Below, one piece after another: positions 1-12,155 of a stretch of DNA of 64,000 nucleotides. Position numbers and translations under genes: made by a program. The stretch spans positions 5,436,501-5,500,500 of the forward strand of contig JAQQWL010000006.1 of NCBI GenBank assembly GCA_038363925.1. The letters are read 5' to 3'. This stretch comes from Apiospora phragmitis (Eukaryota; Ascomycota; Sordariomycetes; Amphisphaeriales; Apiosporaceae). The notes under the pieces were generated by a model. The model worked only from the letters and a program-made list of their open reading frames with translations. It had not been told where the DNA came from and searched no databases. Position 1 is the first letter of the stretch, and every line of letters begins with the position of its first letter.

Positions 1-104
1 TAAAAGATTTTTAAAATTTAATAATATATAATTTTTTTTAAATAACTTATTATTATTAATAATGATACGAAAAAATATATAAATTAAGTCGTTTAATATT
101 ATTA

Positions 105-232
105 AATCTTTTATATAATAAAAAGTAAATATACTTTATAAATTTATTTATAATTATTAAAATATTATTATAATTACCTTTAATTAAAAGTTTTCTTTAA
201 TAAAAATAACTTAATAGTAAAATTAAATACGT
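105..232 (-). repeat. fragment of the Gypsy integrase found at 47.8 kb
   Basis: About 125 bp match 47770-47890 in the same orientation, differing mainly by transitions. At 47.8 kb this stretch encodes (minus strand) the integrase catalytic core of the Gypsy element. Here it abuts sequence of the Fot1-like relic directly, so it is a truncated scrap rather than a full element. Confidence 0.7.
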
Positions 233-299
233 AACCTAGACCACAAGGCTTAAATAAATCGTTAATATAATTATTAAAAGGCATTTTAAGAAGATATAA

Positions 300-960
300 G
301 TATTATTTCCGGCTAATTCGCGCTAATCGCGAATATTAAAACTAAATACGGCATTTTAAATAAAAATATATATAATTTTAACGAAACCGGCTTTATAATC
401 AATATAATCGAGTTAATATTCGTTATAATACGCGCCGATTATTATAAAAAACGAAATTAGTTTAACTTAATACTTAAGAATAATTAATAATTATTAAATA
501 TATCCCGCCGTTCTTAATCGTTTAAAACTAATATAACTTACCGGGTAAATAAGTAATTAATTCGACTTTTAACGGCTAAACTAATAACGGAATAAATTCA
601 ATTCGATATTTCTATAAATATATTAAAGCACGGACGAAAAGCCCTTATCGCTTTTTTATCTTAAACGATTATGAAAGCTATATTTCGGCCGAATTCGAAA
701 AATATTATAAAAATAACTACATTATTATACTTAATATACTTTTTTACTTTTTTTACTTATTTTAACCGTTAAATATAATACTTTATTTATTATTAAAATA
801 TATTAACTTAAAAAAAATCGAACTATTTATTAAAACGTTAATAAATTATATTATAAAGTTAAAATGTTTTATTACTTTTAAAGCTACGTATTTTATTATT
901 TTTATAAAAAATAATATTAAATTTAAATTTAATATATTTAGTTTAGTATTTTATTACCCG
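300..960 (+). pseudogene. Fot1/pogo-like DDE transposase relic
   Basis: Reading the plus strand in broken frames shows two landmarks of Fot1-type transposases. YNFNETGF at 371-394 corresponds to the family's FDETGF, with the first catalytic Asp turned to Asn as a G-to-A change would do. At 658-681, ILNDYESY corresponds to the LDGHESH block, with His now Tyr. The two landmarks lie in different frames, so indels as well as transitions have accumulated. The gene cannot be functional. Terminal repeats were not found for this copy. Confidence 0.7.
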
Positions 961-1164
961 GATAAAATAATTAATATATTAAATATATATTTTTAAACGT
1001 TTATATTTAACTCGTCGTGTTTAAAGACGACTAGCACTTATAACTTTTAAACGTCGTTTAATTTTTAATAAATAATTAAACATTTCATTTTTATTAAAAA
1101 TAAAGTTTTTACTATTAAGAAAGCTCCTCGATATTAATTTTAAATATTATAAATTAAATAATAA

Positions 1165-2010
1165 AATAAATATATATATAATAATATATAAAATAACTTT
1201 TATAAAAACTTAAATACGTACTTTATAGAAAATTAATTTAATACTTTTTAAGCGTTAAAAAATAAAATAATCGCTCGTTTAATTTAAAGGAGCCTTTATT
1301 ATATAAGAATCTTAAGAGCTATAAGACGAAAAGGTAAAAAGGAAACGTCTAGCGACTAATAAATAGGGAACGAGGGGTTCATTAAAACGAAGGGCGACCG
1401 GTGAAAGGCGTTATAGTATATACGGCGAGATAGGTTATAATATACGAATATATAAAAAGGATATAAAATTAAATAACGAATTAAATAAAAAGTGATTTTA
1501 ATTAATTTATATAAAAGTAGTAAAATATAAAAAAGTAGTTAATTTAATAATATAATTAATTTAATAATAAACTACGTTAACGAGAAAAATATATATAATA
1601 GTATATAAAATAATCTTTATAAAAGATTAAATATATACTTTATAAAAAAATAATTTAATATTTTTAAGCGTTAAAAAACTAAAAAATCGCGCGTTTAATT
1701 TAAAAAAGCCTTTATTATATAAAAATCTTAAGAGTTATAAAACGAGAAGATAAAAGAGAAGCGTTTAATAATTAATAAATACGAAACGAGGGGTTTATTA
1801 AAGCGAAGAGCGACTAGTAAAAGGCGCTATAATATTTATAGCGAAATAAGTTATAATACGCGAACATATAAAAAAGATATAAAATTAAATAATAAATCGA
1901 ATAAAAAGTAATTTTAATTAATTTAAAATATTAAGGTTAAATTAATTTGTATAAAAGTAATAAAATAAAAAAAGTGGCTAATTTAATAATAAATTATTAT
2001 ATAGTTATAT
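1165..2010. repeat. ~417-bp sequence duplicated in tandem
   Basis: Two copies start near 1165 and 1582 and can be aligned along their length; shared landmarks are the segment around 1250-1290 / 1667-1705 and the G-rich stretch around 1365-1410 / 1785-1825. Most differences are A/G or C/T, as expected for RIP acting separately on each copy. What the unit was is not recognised. Confidence 0.7.
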
Positions 2011-2270
2011 ATAATATATTAAATTTTTATTAATTTTAATAAGAAATTTAAAAAGTTAAAAATTACGCTTAAATATATTTTATATATAAAAAAATAAACC
2101 ACTTAATAATATATAAATATTCTTTATTAAAAAGTTAATTAAATTAATTTTAAACACTATTTTTATTTAATTTATAATATTATATAAATTTAATATAAGA
2201 TTTAAAACTTTAATTAATTTAAACATTATGTCTAGTTTTATTAACTTAGTTAACAGTTGAAAGGATAACT

Positions 2271-2595
2271 GGCGACTAACTAATAAAGCTTTTTAACTTT
2301 TCTTAAAATACTTAGACTAGCCAAAAGGTGTGGGGTAAGTGCCCGCCACTATATCGGTTTTACAGCGGCAGTAAGTAGAGTGTTCTCCAGGGAGTCGGGG
2401 ATTAGGCAAAATTTCCCTGTAAGCATATATCCGTAGAGACAATAGCATCTATATCGCTGGCCCCATTACCAATACCAGAGCATGACGATTCTTGCCACAA
2501 CACTCCCTAGACCGAGCCAACGCCTGTGCCATGTGTTGTAGTGTATTTAAATCCACAACAAAGTATTCCAACTCCGTCCAAAAGCAACCATCGCC
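2271..2595. other. transition zone between AT-rich block and first gene
   Basis: Normal-composition sequence from the edge of the AT-rich block to the stop codon of the Bsd2-like gene. It is presumably that gene's 3' untranslated and downstream region. Nothing else is seen. Confidence 0.5.
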
Positions 2596-3839
2596 TCATA
2601 CCACTCTTTCAGAAGGCTCGCCCGCCGCGATGATGGGGATGGGCAGGCCGCGGTCCGGGCTCTGCAGGACCAACTGTTCGTGTCGCCTCGCCTTGATGTA
2701 ATCGCTGACCGCCCGGATCAAGACAAACCAACCGACAATCATCAGAATGTACGCGATCCACTCAGAGCTCGCCAGGTCGCTCAGGCTATTGCCTGCACCA
2801 TTTCCATCGCCCGTGCTGACAGCGTTAGGGTCGAAGTCGTGGCTGTTAGGGTCCGGCGGTTGCGCATATCCATCCTGAGGCGCTCCGCTCATACCATCGC
2901 CGCCAGGGGCAGCCCCCTTCATGTAGAAACCGTATTGAATCAGAATGATACCGAGACCCGCACGAGATCCATTCTTGGCAGCGTGTGTCGAATGTAGGAG
3001 ATACGTGAGCAGGAAACCGACAAACTGGAAGGACATGGAGATCATGCCGTTCCATATGAAGCTGAAGATGGAACCGACAGGCATTCCGTCGATGTAAACT
3101 TCGTCGGGACCGCCGAGGCCGGGTGCCAGAATCGTGGTTTCCCAGTACGGAGGAGCCGCATCAGCTGCTGCTTGTTCGTAGGTCTAGTATCAAATGTCAG
3201 CTTTGTCTGTCTATGGTGAAGTAGCTCGAAGCCGACGTGAGTATAAACATACCGGAGGTTGTTCCTCCACCACCTTCTCGCCTCGTTCCGGTCTCGCCAT
3301 CATGTTGGAGAAAACACCATCCGATTGAATACCAGCGCCATATGTCCTGCCCGGGACTTGTGCCGCGTTACTGGCAGCAGAGGGTGTAGGCCATTGCGTC
3401 GGCTGCCTAGGAGGTAGCGCAGGGGCGTTGGCATGTGTTTGTGACGGAGGAGTCGAGTGACCGGCATCTACGGGAAATGAGTTACCGCGCACCAACCGTT
3501 GCCTGTCGTCGGGTTCATCATCACTATCGTCGTCATCGTTGTCGAAGGCATCGGCCAAGGTGGGATCGACGCCCTGTCTCCTCCTCTCCAGCGACGAGGC
3601 TCTGGAGTGGAATGGGGGCGGAGGGGAGTGAGATCGTTCTGACTGCCGTATTAGCGGATTCGATGATTGCTGGGTGGGCGTATCGAGATTATCGTGATCA
3701 TCTTCATGATCCTGATCTTGGTTGTTTATCTATCGTTGATTGAAGGTGTCAGTATGGATGGATGTCTGGGTAGCAAATGAGTCGTGACAGATGCGACACA
3801 GCGGGGGAGAAAACCTACCCGTGCATACCGTCCGGCCAT
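2596..3839 (-). CDS. bsd2: Bsd2/Ndfip-like ubiquitin-ligase adaptor, three-TM membrane protein
   Basis: The model has three exons, 3839-3819, 3711-3253 and 3183-2596, with canonical GT-AG introns and all phases matching, giving 355 residues without a frameshift. The N-terminal half is acidic, Ser/Pro-rich and disordered, and is followed by a PPYW motif (the PPxY docking site for Nedd4/Rsp5 WW domains). The C-terminal half has a hydrophobic hairpin starting at SIFSFIWNGM and a third membrane segment starting at WIAYILMIVGW. This is the layout of the NEDD4_Bsd2 family, Golgi/endosomal adaptors that recruit Rsp5 to sort membrane proteins such as metal transporters to the vacuole. The start at MAGRYAR is typical of fungal members. 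The first exon is only 21 bp and is the least certain part. Confidence 0.9.
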
Positions 3840-4855
3840 CTTGGAGAAACCGAAGGCGAAATGAAGACACTATCGGAAAGAAAAAAGTTGCCGTGGTCTC
3901 GTAATGGCGATGGTGGATGTAATGGTTTGAAATGGAATAAAGACAACGGGCGTTGTCGGTTCCTATGGTACGATGGGGTAGCGTGGAGTGGCAATGAAAA
4001 GGGCGAGTAAGTCGACCGGATGCGATCGACGTTTGGGTTAGGTGATGTGGTCAGCGGAGACGGAGACTTAAGGTTTCGTTTCTAAAAGCAGTGGGAGAGA
4101 GAGGCAAGTGAGGCTGGCTATCGGAGACAATCGAGGTCAATCCAATCAAATAGGTTAGGAGTCAATACTAATAAAAAGCGAAAAGGGAAAAAGAGAGTCG
4201 GCATCAATCAATCACACAAGGATAGTCAGGGGGGTTGATTCTGATGGAATAAATGAAATGGAGGAGAAAGGATGGTGGAAGTGCATGGAGTTTAGGTAGA
4301 GTAGGGGAGGATAGCCTGCAGTGCGAGTGCGACGGGCAGATGCCAATGCCATGCTCTCTCCAGGAGTCCCCATGCTCAATGTTATGCCCATGCGACAGTC
4401 TTGATGTGAGGAACTCAGGCTGTCGGTCGGGATACGCGGCACTATTGCTTAGCGCTAACTAACTTCTGTTTGGGGGCGGCCTCTCAGCCCCTAGAAATGC
4501 GCAAACTCCCGAGTGTCAAGCTGAGTCTTGGCAAGCTCCTCTCCCTAACATTGAATTGCTGCCTGCACTGTAGTGGTAAAACAATGCCCACCACCATAAG
4601 TCCGACACTCCAGGGTCCCGTTGCAGGCCCATTTGATTTTTAGCCTTGTCTCGGAGTCCGCGTTCCACCGATCCCCGTGACGCATGCAAATGTCAGGATC
4701 ATCAATTTTTGGATGACAGGTCCAGCTGCAGAAGCGACGAAGATTGAGGAATTGGCGTGCGACTCTACAATTTCACTCGTGACCACCCTCTACGGCCCCT
4801 CAAGACATGTGACCAATTGATAACTGCCATTACTGACAGAAAAACAAAAACAATC
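3840..4855. other. intergenic region between divergent genes
   Basis: About 1 kb separates the Bsd2-like gene (minus) from the Cbp6-like gene (plus), so both promoters must lie here. Short ORFs occur but show no recognisable protein pattern. No RNA gene is seen. Confidence 0.5.
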
Positions 4856-5382
4856 ATGGCCAAGTCAGCAGTGGTGAGCTCTCCTGATGGTCCCTTCTCG
4901 GCTAGACCCTGGCTTTGACTTATGTACTCACTGACACTAACACCCACGATTTCGCAGAGCGCGCGAAACCACATCCTCCGAGCCCTCAGCAAGTGGCCCC
5001 AGGACGCCATCCGGCCCCAGGTCCAGTTCCAGGACGTCCTGCGCAAGCGATTCGAAAGCAAGCCGACGAGCGGCGGCCTGTCGGACCAGGAGGAGCTGAA
5101 GCAGGCGAATGCGCTGTACTCCCTAATAGGCAACCGGTACAAGAAGAAGGTGAGCCGCACTTTCTCCTGCTGTGCAAATCGCAGATCGCACGCACCCTGC
5201 AAGAATCCATAACGGAAATACTGACCTGGCACTGCTAGTACCCTATTACCGGAACCCTTCTGCAGCCGAAGAGCAACCCGACCTACTTCACCGACCTTGT
5301 AAGAGAGCTGCAAGAGGCGCCCAACCGATCTTGGTTAGATCGATTCATGCTCCGGATCAAGGGAGTGGTGCGAATGAAGTAA
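4856..5382 (+). CDS. cbp6: Cbp6/UQCC2-like complex III assembly factor
   Basis: Three exons, 4856-4873, 4958-5149 and 5266-5382, join in frame to give 108 residues. The first exon is only six codons (MAKSAV). The product is small and basic with no membrane segment. It contains ALSKWPQDAIRP, then an ALYSLIGNRYKKK block, and ends with SNPTYFTDLVRELQEAPNRS, the spacing of the fungal Cbp6 / UQCC2 family. Members bind the mitochondrial ribosome exit and nascent cytochrome b with Cbp3, promoting cytochrome b translation and bc1 complex assembly. No classical presequence is obvious, as in other members. The length and all three splice junctions support a working gene. Confidence 0.85.
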
Positions 5383-5678
5383 ATGCGATACGTTTCCATG
5401 TACCAGTATTTGTATGATATCCCGACACGACGACACGTTATAACATGAGCAATGGGCTTATGACAAATAGAGAGGATTGCCCTTGGGGCTGCATAATTTG
5501 GTATCCAAAAGCATGGGCGACTTTTGTAATTTTGTACATACATGACTCCGTAACGCCTTGTCGTATGCCGCTCCTCTCGCAATATTTGGGGTATTCTTTA
5601 GGAATCTATACAGCTCCCACCCCACGGTCCATACCACACTTTTTGTCCCTCTTAGTCTTGACGCTTAGATAGTAGCCT

Positions 5679-6808
5679 CTACAAGTACCTCTCCTCGGGA
5701 TCCAGCTGGTTCATGAACTCCATGCTCTTCTCGTACATGGTGAAGACGATGCCGCCACTCATGACCAGCCGGGCCAGCCGCGGCACGGCCCCGCTCCAAA
5801 AGGTGAAGAGGCCCTCCTGCTTGAAGATCATGCTGGCGCAGCGGAAGCTGTTGCCGTAGACCTGCTTGGCCTCGATGCTCTGCATGCGCGTCTTGACCGT
5901 GTCGAGCGGCTGCGTCGCGTAGACCGTGATGACGCCCGCGACGCCGCCAATCCCGAACGTGGCGAGGCTGCCGAGCTTCTCGCCCGGCGCCGTGTAGGAC
6001 TCGGCCAGCTGCTTCAGCGAGGTGTACGACCCGAACCGCACCGCCGAGTTGGCGCTCTGCCGCGCCGCTGTCGGCACGAGCCCCTGGAAGAACCCGCGCA
6101 CGCCGCGCTTGCGGAAGATGATGGGGATGGCGTCGAGGAAGCCCCGCATGCGCGGCACCGCGCGCTTGCGGTCGTCGATCAGCGTCGTCTTGATCGACTC
6201 GGTCGGCGTCACGGCGAAGAGGGACTCGGTCACGCCCGCGCCAAAGCCGGCGATGACATTGCGCGGGCCCGAGACTTTGCCGTTCTCGTCGGCGAGGAGG
6301 CGTTTGTAGTGCTCGAAGGACGCGAAGCCTGTAGTATAGTATGGCTGCATTTAGCAAAGGCCGTTCGTTCTGGATAGCTAGCTGCGTGGGGACGAAGTAG
6401 TAAGGGAGGGACACTTACGGATCGCGGCCTTGGCGGAGTTGCCGATGATGAGCGTCGTGCAGCCGGCGTACCATTGCTTGCCGAACGGTGGCCACGGCAA
6501 CTTCTGGCCCTCGGCGAGTTTACGGTTCAGTTGCGATCGTGTTTTGGCGACTGTCGGTCGTTCGCAGTGTCAATAAGATGGGCCTGTATACTTTTCGCGG
6601 AGAGGTGAGTCGACTTACACTCGGCTGGGTATGTGATGGCTATCCAAAAAGCGTTTTGTCAGCATCTACTGCGGCTTGCTGCTCCCGGCAAGACTGGGGA
6701 CCTACAAATCTCTACAGCTCCTGCGAGAGCTCCGGCCAGAATAGACCGTTGGGCGCTGGGTTTCTTGGGCTTGGTGGCCGCATCGGGCTGCGCGGCAGCG
6801 GTCGCCAT
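5679..6808 (-). CDS. ctp1: mitochondrial tricarboxylate (citrate) carrier
   Basis: Four exons, 6808-6706, 6639-6619 (a 21-bp micro-exon), 6550-6419 and 6328-5679, join without frameshift to give 301 residues. The three repeats of the SLC25 carrier family are all present, each with its Px[D/E]xx[K/R] signature: PAEFAK, PTESIK and PLDTVK. The spread of about 95 residues between them is normal. The sequence agrees best with the Ctp1/SLC25A1 branch, which exchanges mitochondrial citrate for malate across the inner membrane and supplies cytosolic acetyl-CoA. The first carrier signature is interrupted by the micro-exon, so automated gene finders may miss it. The neighbour at 4856 is also mitochondrial, but the two genes converge and need not be co-regulated. 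Confidence 0.93.
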
Positions 6809-8371
6809 GATGTCGTTTCTGGAGCGATGTCGCAGAACTCGGGGGTTAACAGAGAAGTAAAGCGAAGTCCAGGTCGAGCCAAAAGCACACAAGTGACCAC
6901 AGAGATTCAATCGGCACTACCTAGGCAGCGGTGACTGGACTTGCGATGTAGAAACCTGGGTCGTTAGGGTTGAGGCTCGAGGTTTCATCGAGGCTGGTGC
7001 TGCTGCTCCGATACGGTGCCGAGCTTGAAATTCTAGCTCATCCCACCCACCAGCCAAGCGGAACTAGGGGCCGTCAAAAAATGGTGGGGGTTTTCCCAAC
7101 TGCCCGACCTGCGCATCTTCGAGATTCAGGTTCTCTGCAACGATCATGTCACGTCATTCACTAAATCCTACTTATCTTGAGAATCCGAGCATTTGCGAAG
7201 AAGGAATACACAGGCAAAGTGATCGTATTTTTGAACGTCACTCTGGTTTATATACGTACGCAACTTGAGCCTTACTCATTCTATTAATACGATGCACCGC
7301 TCGGAGCTACGTCATCCTTTCAGGGCAGTACACTGCGCGCATGAACTTCGACATCAGCATTGAATGGAGCTGGAGACCAAACTCATGTGCTTCAGACATC
7401 TTATGCGCCCAATAATAGTGTCAACGGCTGCAACCATGTATGTCTTTGAATACGAAAGCCTTGTGTTGAATTTGGTAAGTCATTATCGGGGTTATGGCCA
7501 GTCGAGTAGTTTACGCTTTCGTCCATGTTTGCTAGATGATTCCCGTTGTTTTGCTCCTATCCTCAGTTGTGCTATCCATTAGCTTTAGCCCCTAGATAAC
7601 CAAACCAATCTGTCAAATCCCCTATTTTTCCTGTCTAACGTCCAACCTCAACACCGCTGGTGCATTCATCGCTGCCCGATTGCTCTTGAGGACCTAGCTT
7701 GCTTCTTTTCGGGGAAACGAGATTTCAGCCCTGGACGTCGAAGAAGAAAGGCCTGTGCTGCAGTACGGCGCACGATCTGGTCTGGCCTGGCCTTCTAAAA
7801 ACAACACAGCCCCATCGCTGACGCAGACGCACTGTTGTTTGTTGTTCGCGTGGGCATCACGACACTGGACACTGACAGCCGCGGGAACCGTTAATAACAA
7901 GAGATTACGGATAGACGGCTTAGTGATCGACATATTTTGACGTGTCCTTACTAACAGACAAGCACTTTGATCATTCCACTTCTCTCTTATTACGGTTCTG
8001 CCTGCCCTTGCAGAGGGTAGAGACTGTTGGAAGAGAATTCGCTTCTCTTTTTAAAACGCCTGACAACCCCTCCGTTCCGTCTTTTGGCGCAGGCCTGCAT
8101 TTCGTTGGCTTTCCGTGCGGCCGCCACAAAACGCAGGGCCGCTTTTGCCAAGCAATTCGAATGCAAGGAACCCAATATTGTGCTTTGCCAGCTCCCGACG
8201 TCGCCTCACACATCTGATCTGAACGACGTATCTGAATGGTGGCGTAGTCTCCGTTCTCCCCTTTTGATATATTTTTGCATTGTTACGTTCAACCTTCACG
8301 ACACCTTTTCTGTTTCCTCACTCTCATCATAAACTACTTTCTTCGGGTTTTCGTCTGCACCAGAAGAAGCC
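6809..8371. other. 1.56-kb intergenic region
   Basis: This lies between the divergent citrate-carrier gene and the conserved hypothetical gene. Several short ORFs on both strands overlap one another near 7940-8330 and have no recognisable family features. It likely holds two promoters and 5' leaders, including a pyrimidine-rich stretch just upstream of 8372. Confidence 0.5.
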
Positions 8372-10431
8372 ATGGCGGCCGAACATGTTGAGGCACGTTC
8401 CTTGACGGCTCTCAATACTCTCGCTGCCAACCCGCCACAGTATCCCGTGAAGCCCAATGAGGCAAGGCAAGAGCCGCTCACTCTATACATCTCAAGAGTG
8501 CCCGGCACCAGAGGTATGGCCGACCCAGTCACTGTCAAATATGAGTCACAAATGAAATCCCAAAGCTAACACTTCCACATAGACATCATCCTCTCAACAG
8601 CCAGGCCGCAGCTTAAGAATGTCTCTGTTACAGATGTTGCCAACTCATTATACTATGTTCACTTCAACACCCCGGAAGATGAGCAAACTGCTGCTGCTGC
8701 TGCCGCCGCCACCGAAGCTACCACTACTGGTGGGGAAGCAAGGAAGAGTATGGACAGTCTGTCGAGTACAAATATGATTCCGCGCAAACCGGTGCGGACT
8801 GCGCTAGACCCATCTCAACTTCCAAATACATCCGCCGCACCGATTCCGGGGACGCCCGAGGTCATCTCACCGGCTTTAACCCCGGACACCACTGGAAAGG
8901 TGAATCCAGACGGCGAACGGCATCCCCACTTTCAAGAGCCCTTGCCAGGTTCGACCCCGGGATTGACAGGAGACCAAGCACCACCGTTGCAACGGCACCG
9001 GCCCGGATCAATCCAACGAAAACCTGTTCTGTCACAAACTCACATACCTGTGGTCCGACAGGATCAACCACCACCGCCACCACCCCATTTGTGCTCACTA
9101 CCTCCTCGCCCGGATGAGATTGATAGTTTACCACTTGAAGAGCAGGACTGGCAACCGAACCTGCCTCCAAGACCTAGTGCCCCTGACCATCCTGTACACA
9201 ACCCAGACGCATTTGCCGGCTTAGCGCCTTCCCCCGTCGATCGCCCTCGCCCGGCCGCAAACCCTTCACTCCATTCTCGCTGACGATCATCCGCCGCGAC
9301 CCAAGTACCGGGCAGCAATGGAATATTGGGCAGGTAGCCTCTTTTCAGCTGGAGCATCCGGAGATGTTTTTCGAAGAAAAATACGCCGAAAAATACACCC
9401 CATCTCCCTTCATTAACATCCACCTCGAAGCAGCAGGCTATAACAAATTTCGCGGAATGCCTATGTCGCTCGCGGGCTTTGACATTGAGGCTCTTAGAGG
9501 GAGCCTTGATGTCATGCGCCCGGAGTCTGCATCTAGCCGACTGGTGCCCAACAGCAACAGCAACAATTACAGCAACACAGAGCCCTCGGCCGCCTTCAAA
9601 TCAACATACTCCGGATTTGAACGACAGGTGAAGATGATGTACGGGCCCTCCTGGACAGCCAACATCCGTAACGCGTTCCGCCGCCTTGACTCGAAGGATG
9701 GCGACCTGTCTACTTCGCCAAATAAGAAGCTTGGCCACAGCCGCGATACTAGCGCGGCATCCATGGGGTCGTTTAATGGAGACTTCGACGGCGGCGAGGC
9801 GCCCATCATCACGCTCCCGGGCCAGGGACTCAAGCCGCGGGGCTACATGTTCATGAGCCCGTGGGACGGGCGGTGCGAGTTCCGGACTGCTAGCGGCGGG
9901 CGCAGCCTGCAGTGTCGACACATACTGCCGGGTACGGGCGGTGCTTACAACCCGCTGGTAGACGGAGGCGGTGTGGACGACGGCGGGCCCCTCTCGCCAG
10001 GTGATGGTGGCCGGAGTAGGAAGGGGAGCGTGGCGCGATCCAACATCCAGGAGATCTCGGAGCTCCGGTTCAACCTCCCCTCGAGCGAGCTATTCGGCGG
10101 CAACAAGTCGCCGTCGCCGGAACAGCAGCAGCATCAGCAGCAGGGGATCCAACAACACCAGCAACTGCACGAGGGCCGCGAACGGATGCGCGACCGGATC
10201 CTCAACCAGATGACGAACAAGACGGAGGACGACCTCGACGACTACGAGTACGAGTCGACGGGCGGCTACGACATGACGCTCGGCAAGGAGAAGGCTGGCG
10301 GGGGCAACCGGGGCAAGCGCGCCAAGATGGGCAAGTTGATCGTCTGCGAGGATGGGCTGAAGATGCTTGACCTGGTGGTGGCTGCCAATGTGGGGATATG
10401 GTGGTGTGTTTGGGAGCGGAAGAATGATTGA
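8372..10431 (+). CDS. conserved filamentous-fungal protein of unknown function, one frameshift
   Basis: Exon 1 is 8372-8513 and exon 2 is 8583-10431, with a 69-bp intron. The N-terminal block (LTALNTLAANPPQYPV, then EPLTLYISRVPGTR) and a middle block (LTIIRRDPSTGQQWNIG) resemble a protein widely present in filamentous ascomycetes; no enzyme family is recognised. Between them lies a long Pro/Ser-rich linker. The C-terminal half contains GYMFMSPWDGRCEFRTASG, a Gln/His-rich run, and ends in LKMLDLVVAANVGIWW. The reading frame changes between about 9187 and 9283: frame 2 ends with a stop at 9283 while the conserved RRDPSTG block is in frame 1. Restoring one base gives 663 residues. A 29-bp intron that would explain this is too short. 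The defect is probably a one-base deletion, real or technical. Confidence 0.8.
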
Positions 10432-12155
10432 GCGAGCCAGTCAGTGTTAGTGGATCGACGTCGTCCGAGCCAGACGGGCGCTATGCTATGTTTGTTTTTC
10501 TTTTTGTCTTGGTTCTTGGCATTTTCAGAACTGATAGGAAAAATTGGTGGTTTCCAAAAGATATCTTCCATTGCTGGTTGGGTTTTCGTGTGTTTGATAC
10601 CATTTGCTTACTTTACTGTTGAGGGGGTGGGTTGCATCGCGGTATTGGAAATCAGGGGGTGTCTGTTAAGTCGAAAGAGCATGGAGTTTGTTTGAACATT
10701 TGTACGTACGTAGGAGGAGCGCATTTATCCCCCAAATGCGTGTAATTTGATGTTTCACAGGAGATGGTGTTGTGTAATCCGTACACCCCTTGCTTTCTCT
10801 CTTGCAACTCCCATTCCGTCATGCATTGGTTCTCTCATTGACGTATATTCTTCTTTGAAATCAATTTTGCCATATTCGCATGCTAACGGTAACAAGTTTG
10901 TGCCGGATTCGGGCCCGGAAGCCGATATGTGTTCGGAATGAGATCGCTTCTTGTGTTACCCGATCTCACTTTCTCCAACCTTTCAATCAGCATGAGCCGG
11001 GAATGATGCGCAAAAATGGCCCTACCCGCCCATATTTGAGTGGAGGTATGTAGGAAATCCCTATGTTCAGAGATGGACATGGCGAGGATATCAGCATTAG
11101 CCTGTCGGGTCATCGTGTACCTGGGGAGCCCGGCCACCGACAGACGACAGTACATACGAAATACCGATTCGAGGGGTCCTGTGCACCCCTGATGCCGTCA
11201 GCCCGTTGCTATCTGCGCAGGCGGGCTGTCTTGCAGCGCGATGGGCAAAAGCAGGAGTAGCAGGATGCAATGCGACGCAACGCGACGCAGTCACTACTCA
11301 TTAGAGAGTAAAGTGGTAATCTACGAAGATCAAATCCTATCGTGGCGTGCCATCATTTTTAACCCAGCTTTATCGACGGGGGATCCACTGCACCGGAGTC
11401 AAATATACCACATCTGCAATCTACAAAAACCATCCACGAATCATGGGTTGCGGTTCATTTATCTCTTGCATCCAAAAGAGGGTGGGATGGTAGTAGGATT
11501 TCTTGGTTTCCTGCATATGCCTAAGAAAGCCAGCGGCAGTTGCTGGAAGTGTCATGGGTCTTCAGGGGGTGTGGAGTGAGGAACTTGGGAAGCTATATGC
11601 CAAGGCTGAACCAATAACGGCCTACCGAATCCGAGCAAATCAACATCGAATCTCCAGCGCGAGCGTGCCGATCTCCTTGGACGCCAAGCCGAGCCTACAC
11701 TCCAATGCGGACGGACTCCGACGCCGAGACGGGAATGGATTCAAGGTTCCTCTCGTTGATGCAGAACGAAATCACCGCCCCTTGCGCGGACACCCTCTCA
11801 TCTCCCCCCCGCACTTCACCGGCCATAATCCCCTCTTTAATCTGTAAGCCGGGATCAGCAATGAATGCCATGGCATGGCTGGCTTAGACGGTCGACTATT
11901 TCCCAGGAATCGACGGCAGGGACCCTCGCGACTGCCCGGATGTCACGCTATGCGGGTCTTGCCTTCCTGGAATGGAATGTAGCATGCGTCATCAGATGCG
12001 GCAGGCACGACAATGTGACTTGGGGAATTCCCATTTCATAAAGACCAGGGCAGTTCCACGCAATCTCGAGTGAGAGCTGTCAGTCTTCCCGAGTATCGTC
12101 CTTCTGCAACAACTCAACATCATCGGTGCCCGGGTCTCGCCAAGTCACCACGATA
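10432..12155. other. 1.7-kb intergenic region
   Basis: This follows the conserved hypothetical gene and precedes the quinoprotein dehydrogenase gene in the same direction. Overlapping ORFs shorter than 120 codons show no recognisable family. No RNA gene or repeat is seen. Confidence 0.5.

Larger units (their letters stand above)
1..2270. mobile_element. AT-rich, RIP-degraded transposon block (runs off left edge)
   Basis: The block is extremely A/T-rich and TpA-rich, with almost no usable reading frame, and changes abruptly to normal base composition at about 2270. Three relics can be told apart inside it: a Gypsy integrase fragment near 105-232, a Fot1-like transposase near 300-960, and a ~417-bp sequence present twice near 1165-2010. 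The composition and the loss of frames by transitions fit RIP. No host gene is visible. Confidence 0.85.

Noticed and set aside
9194..9223. Possible intron explaining the frame change in the 8372-10431 gene
   Set aside because: A GT...TAG segment exists but is only about 30 bp, below the size of spliceable fungal introns; a one-base indel explains the change better.
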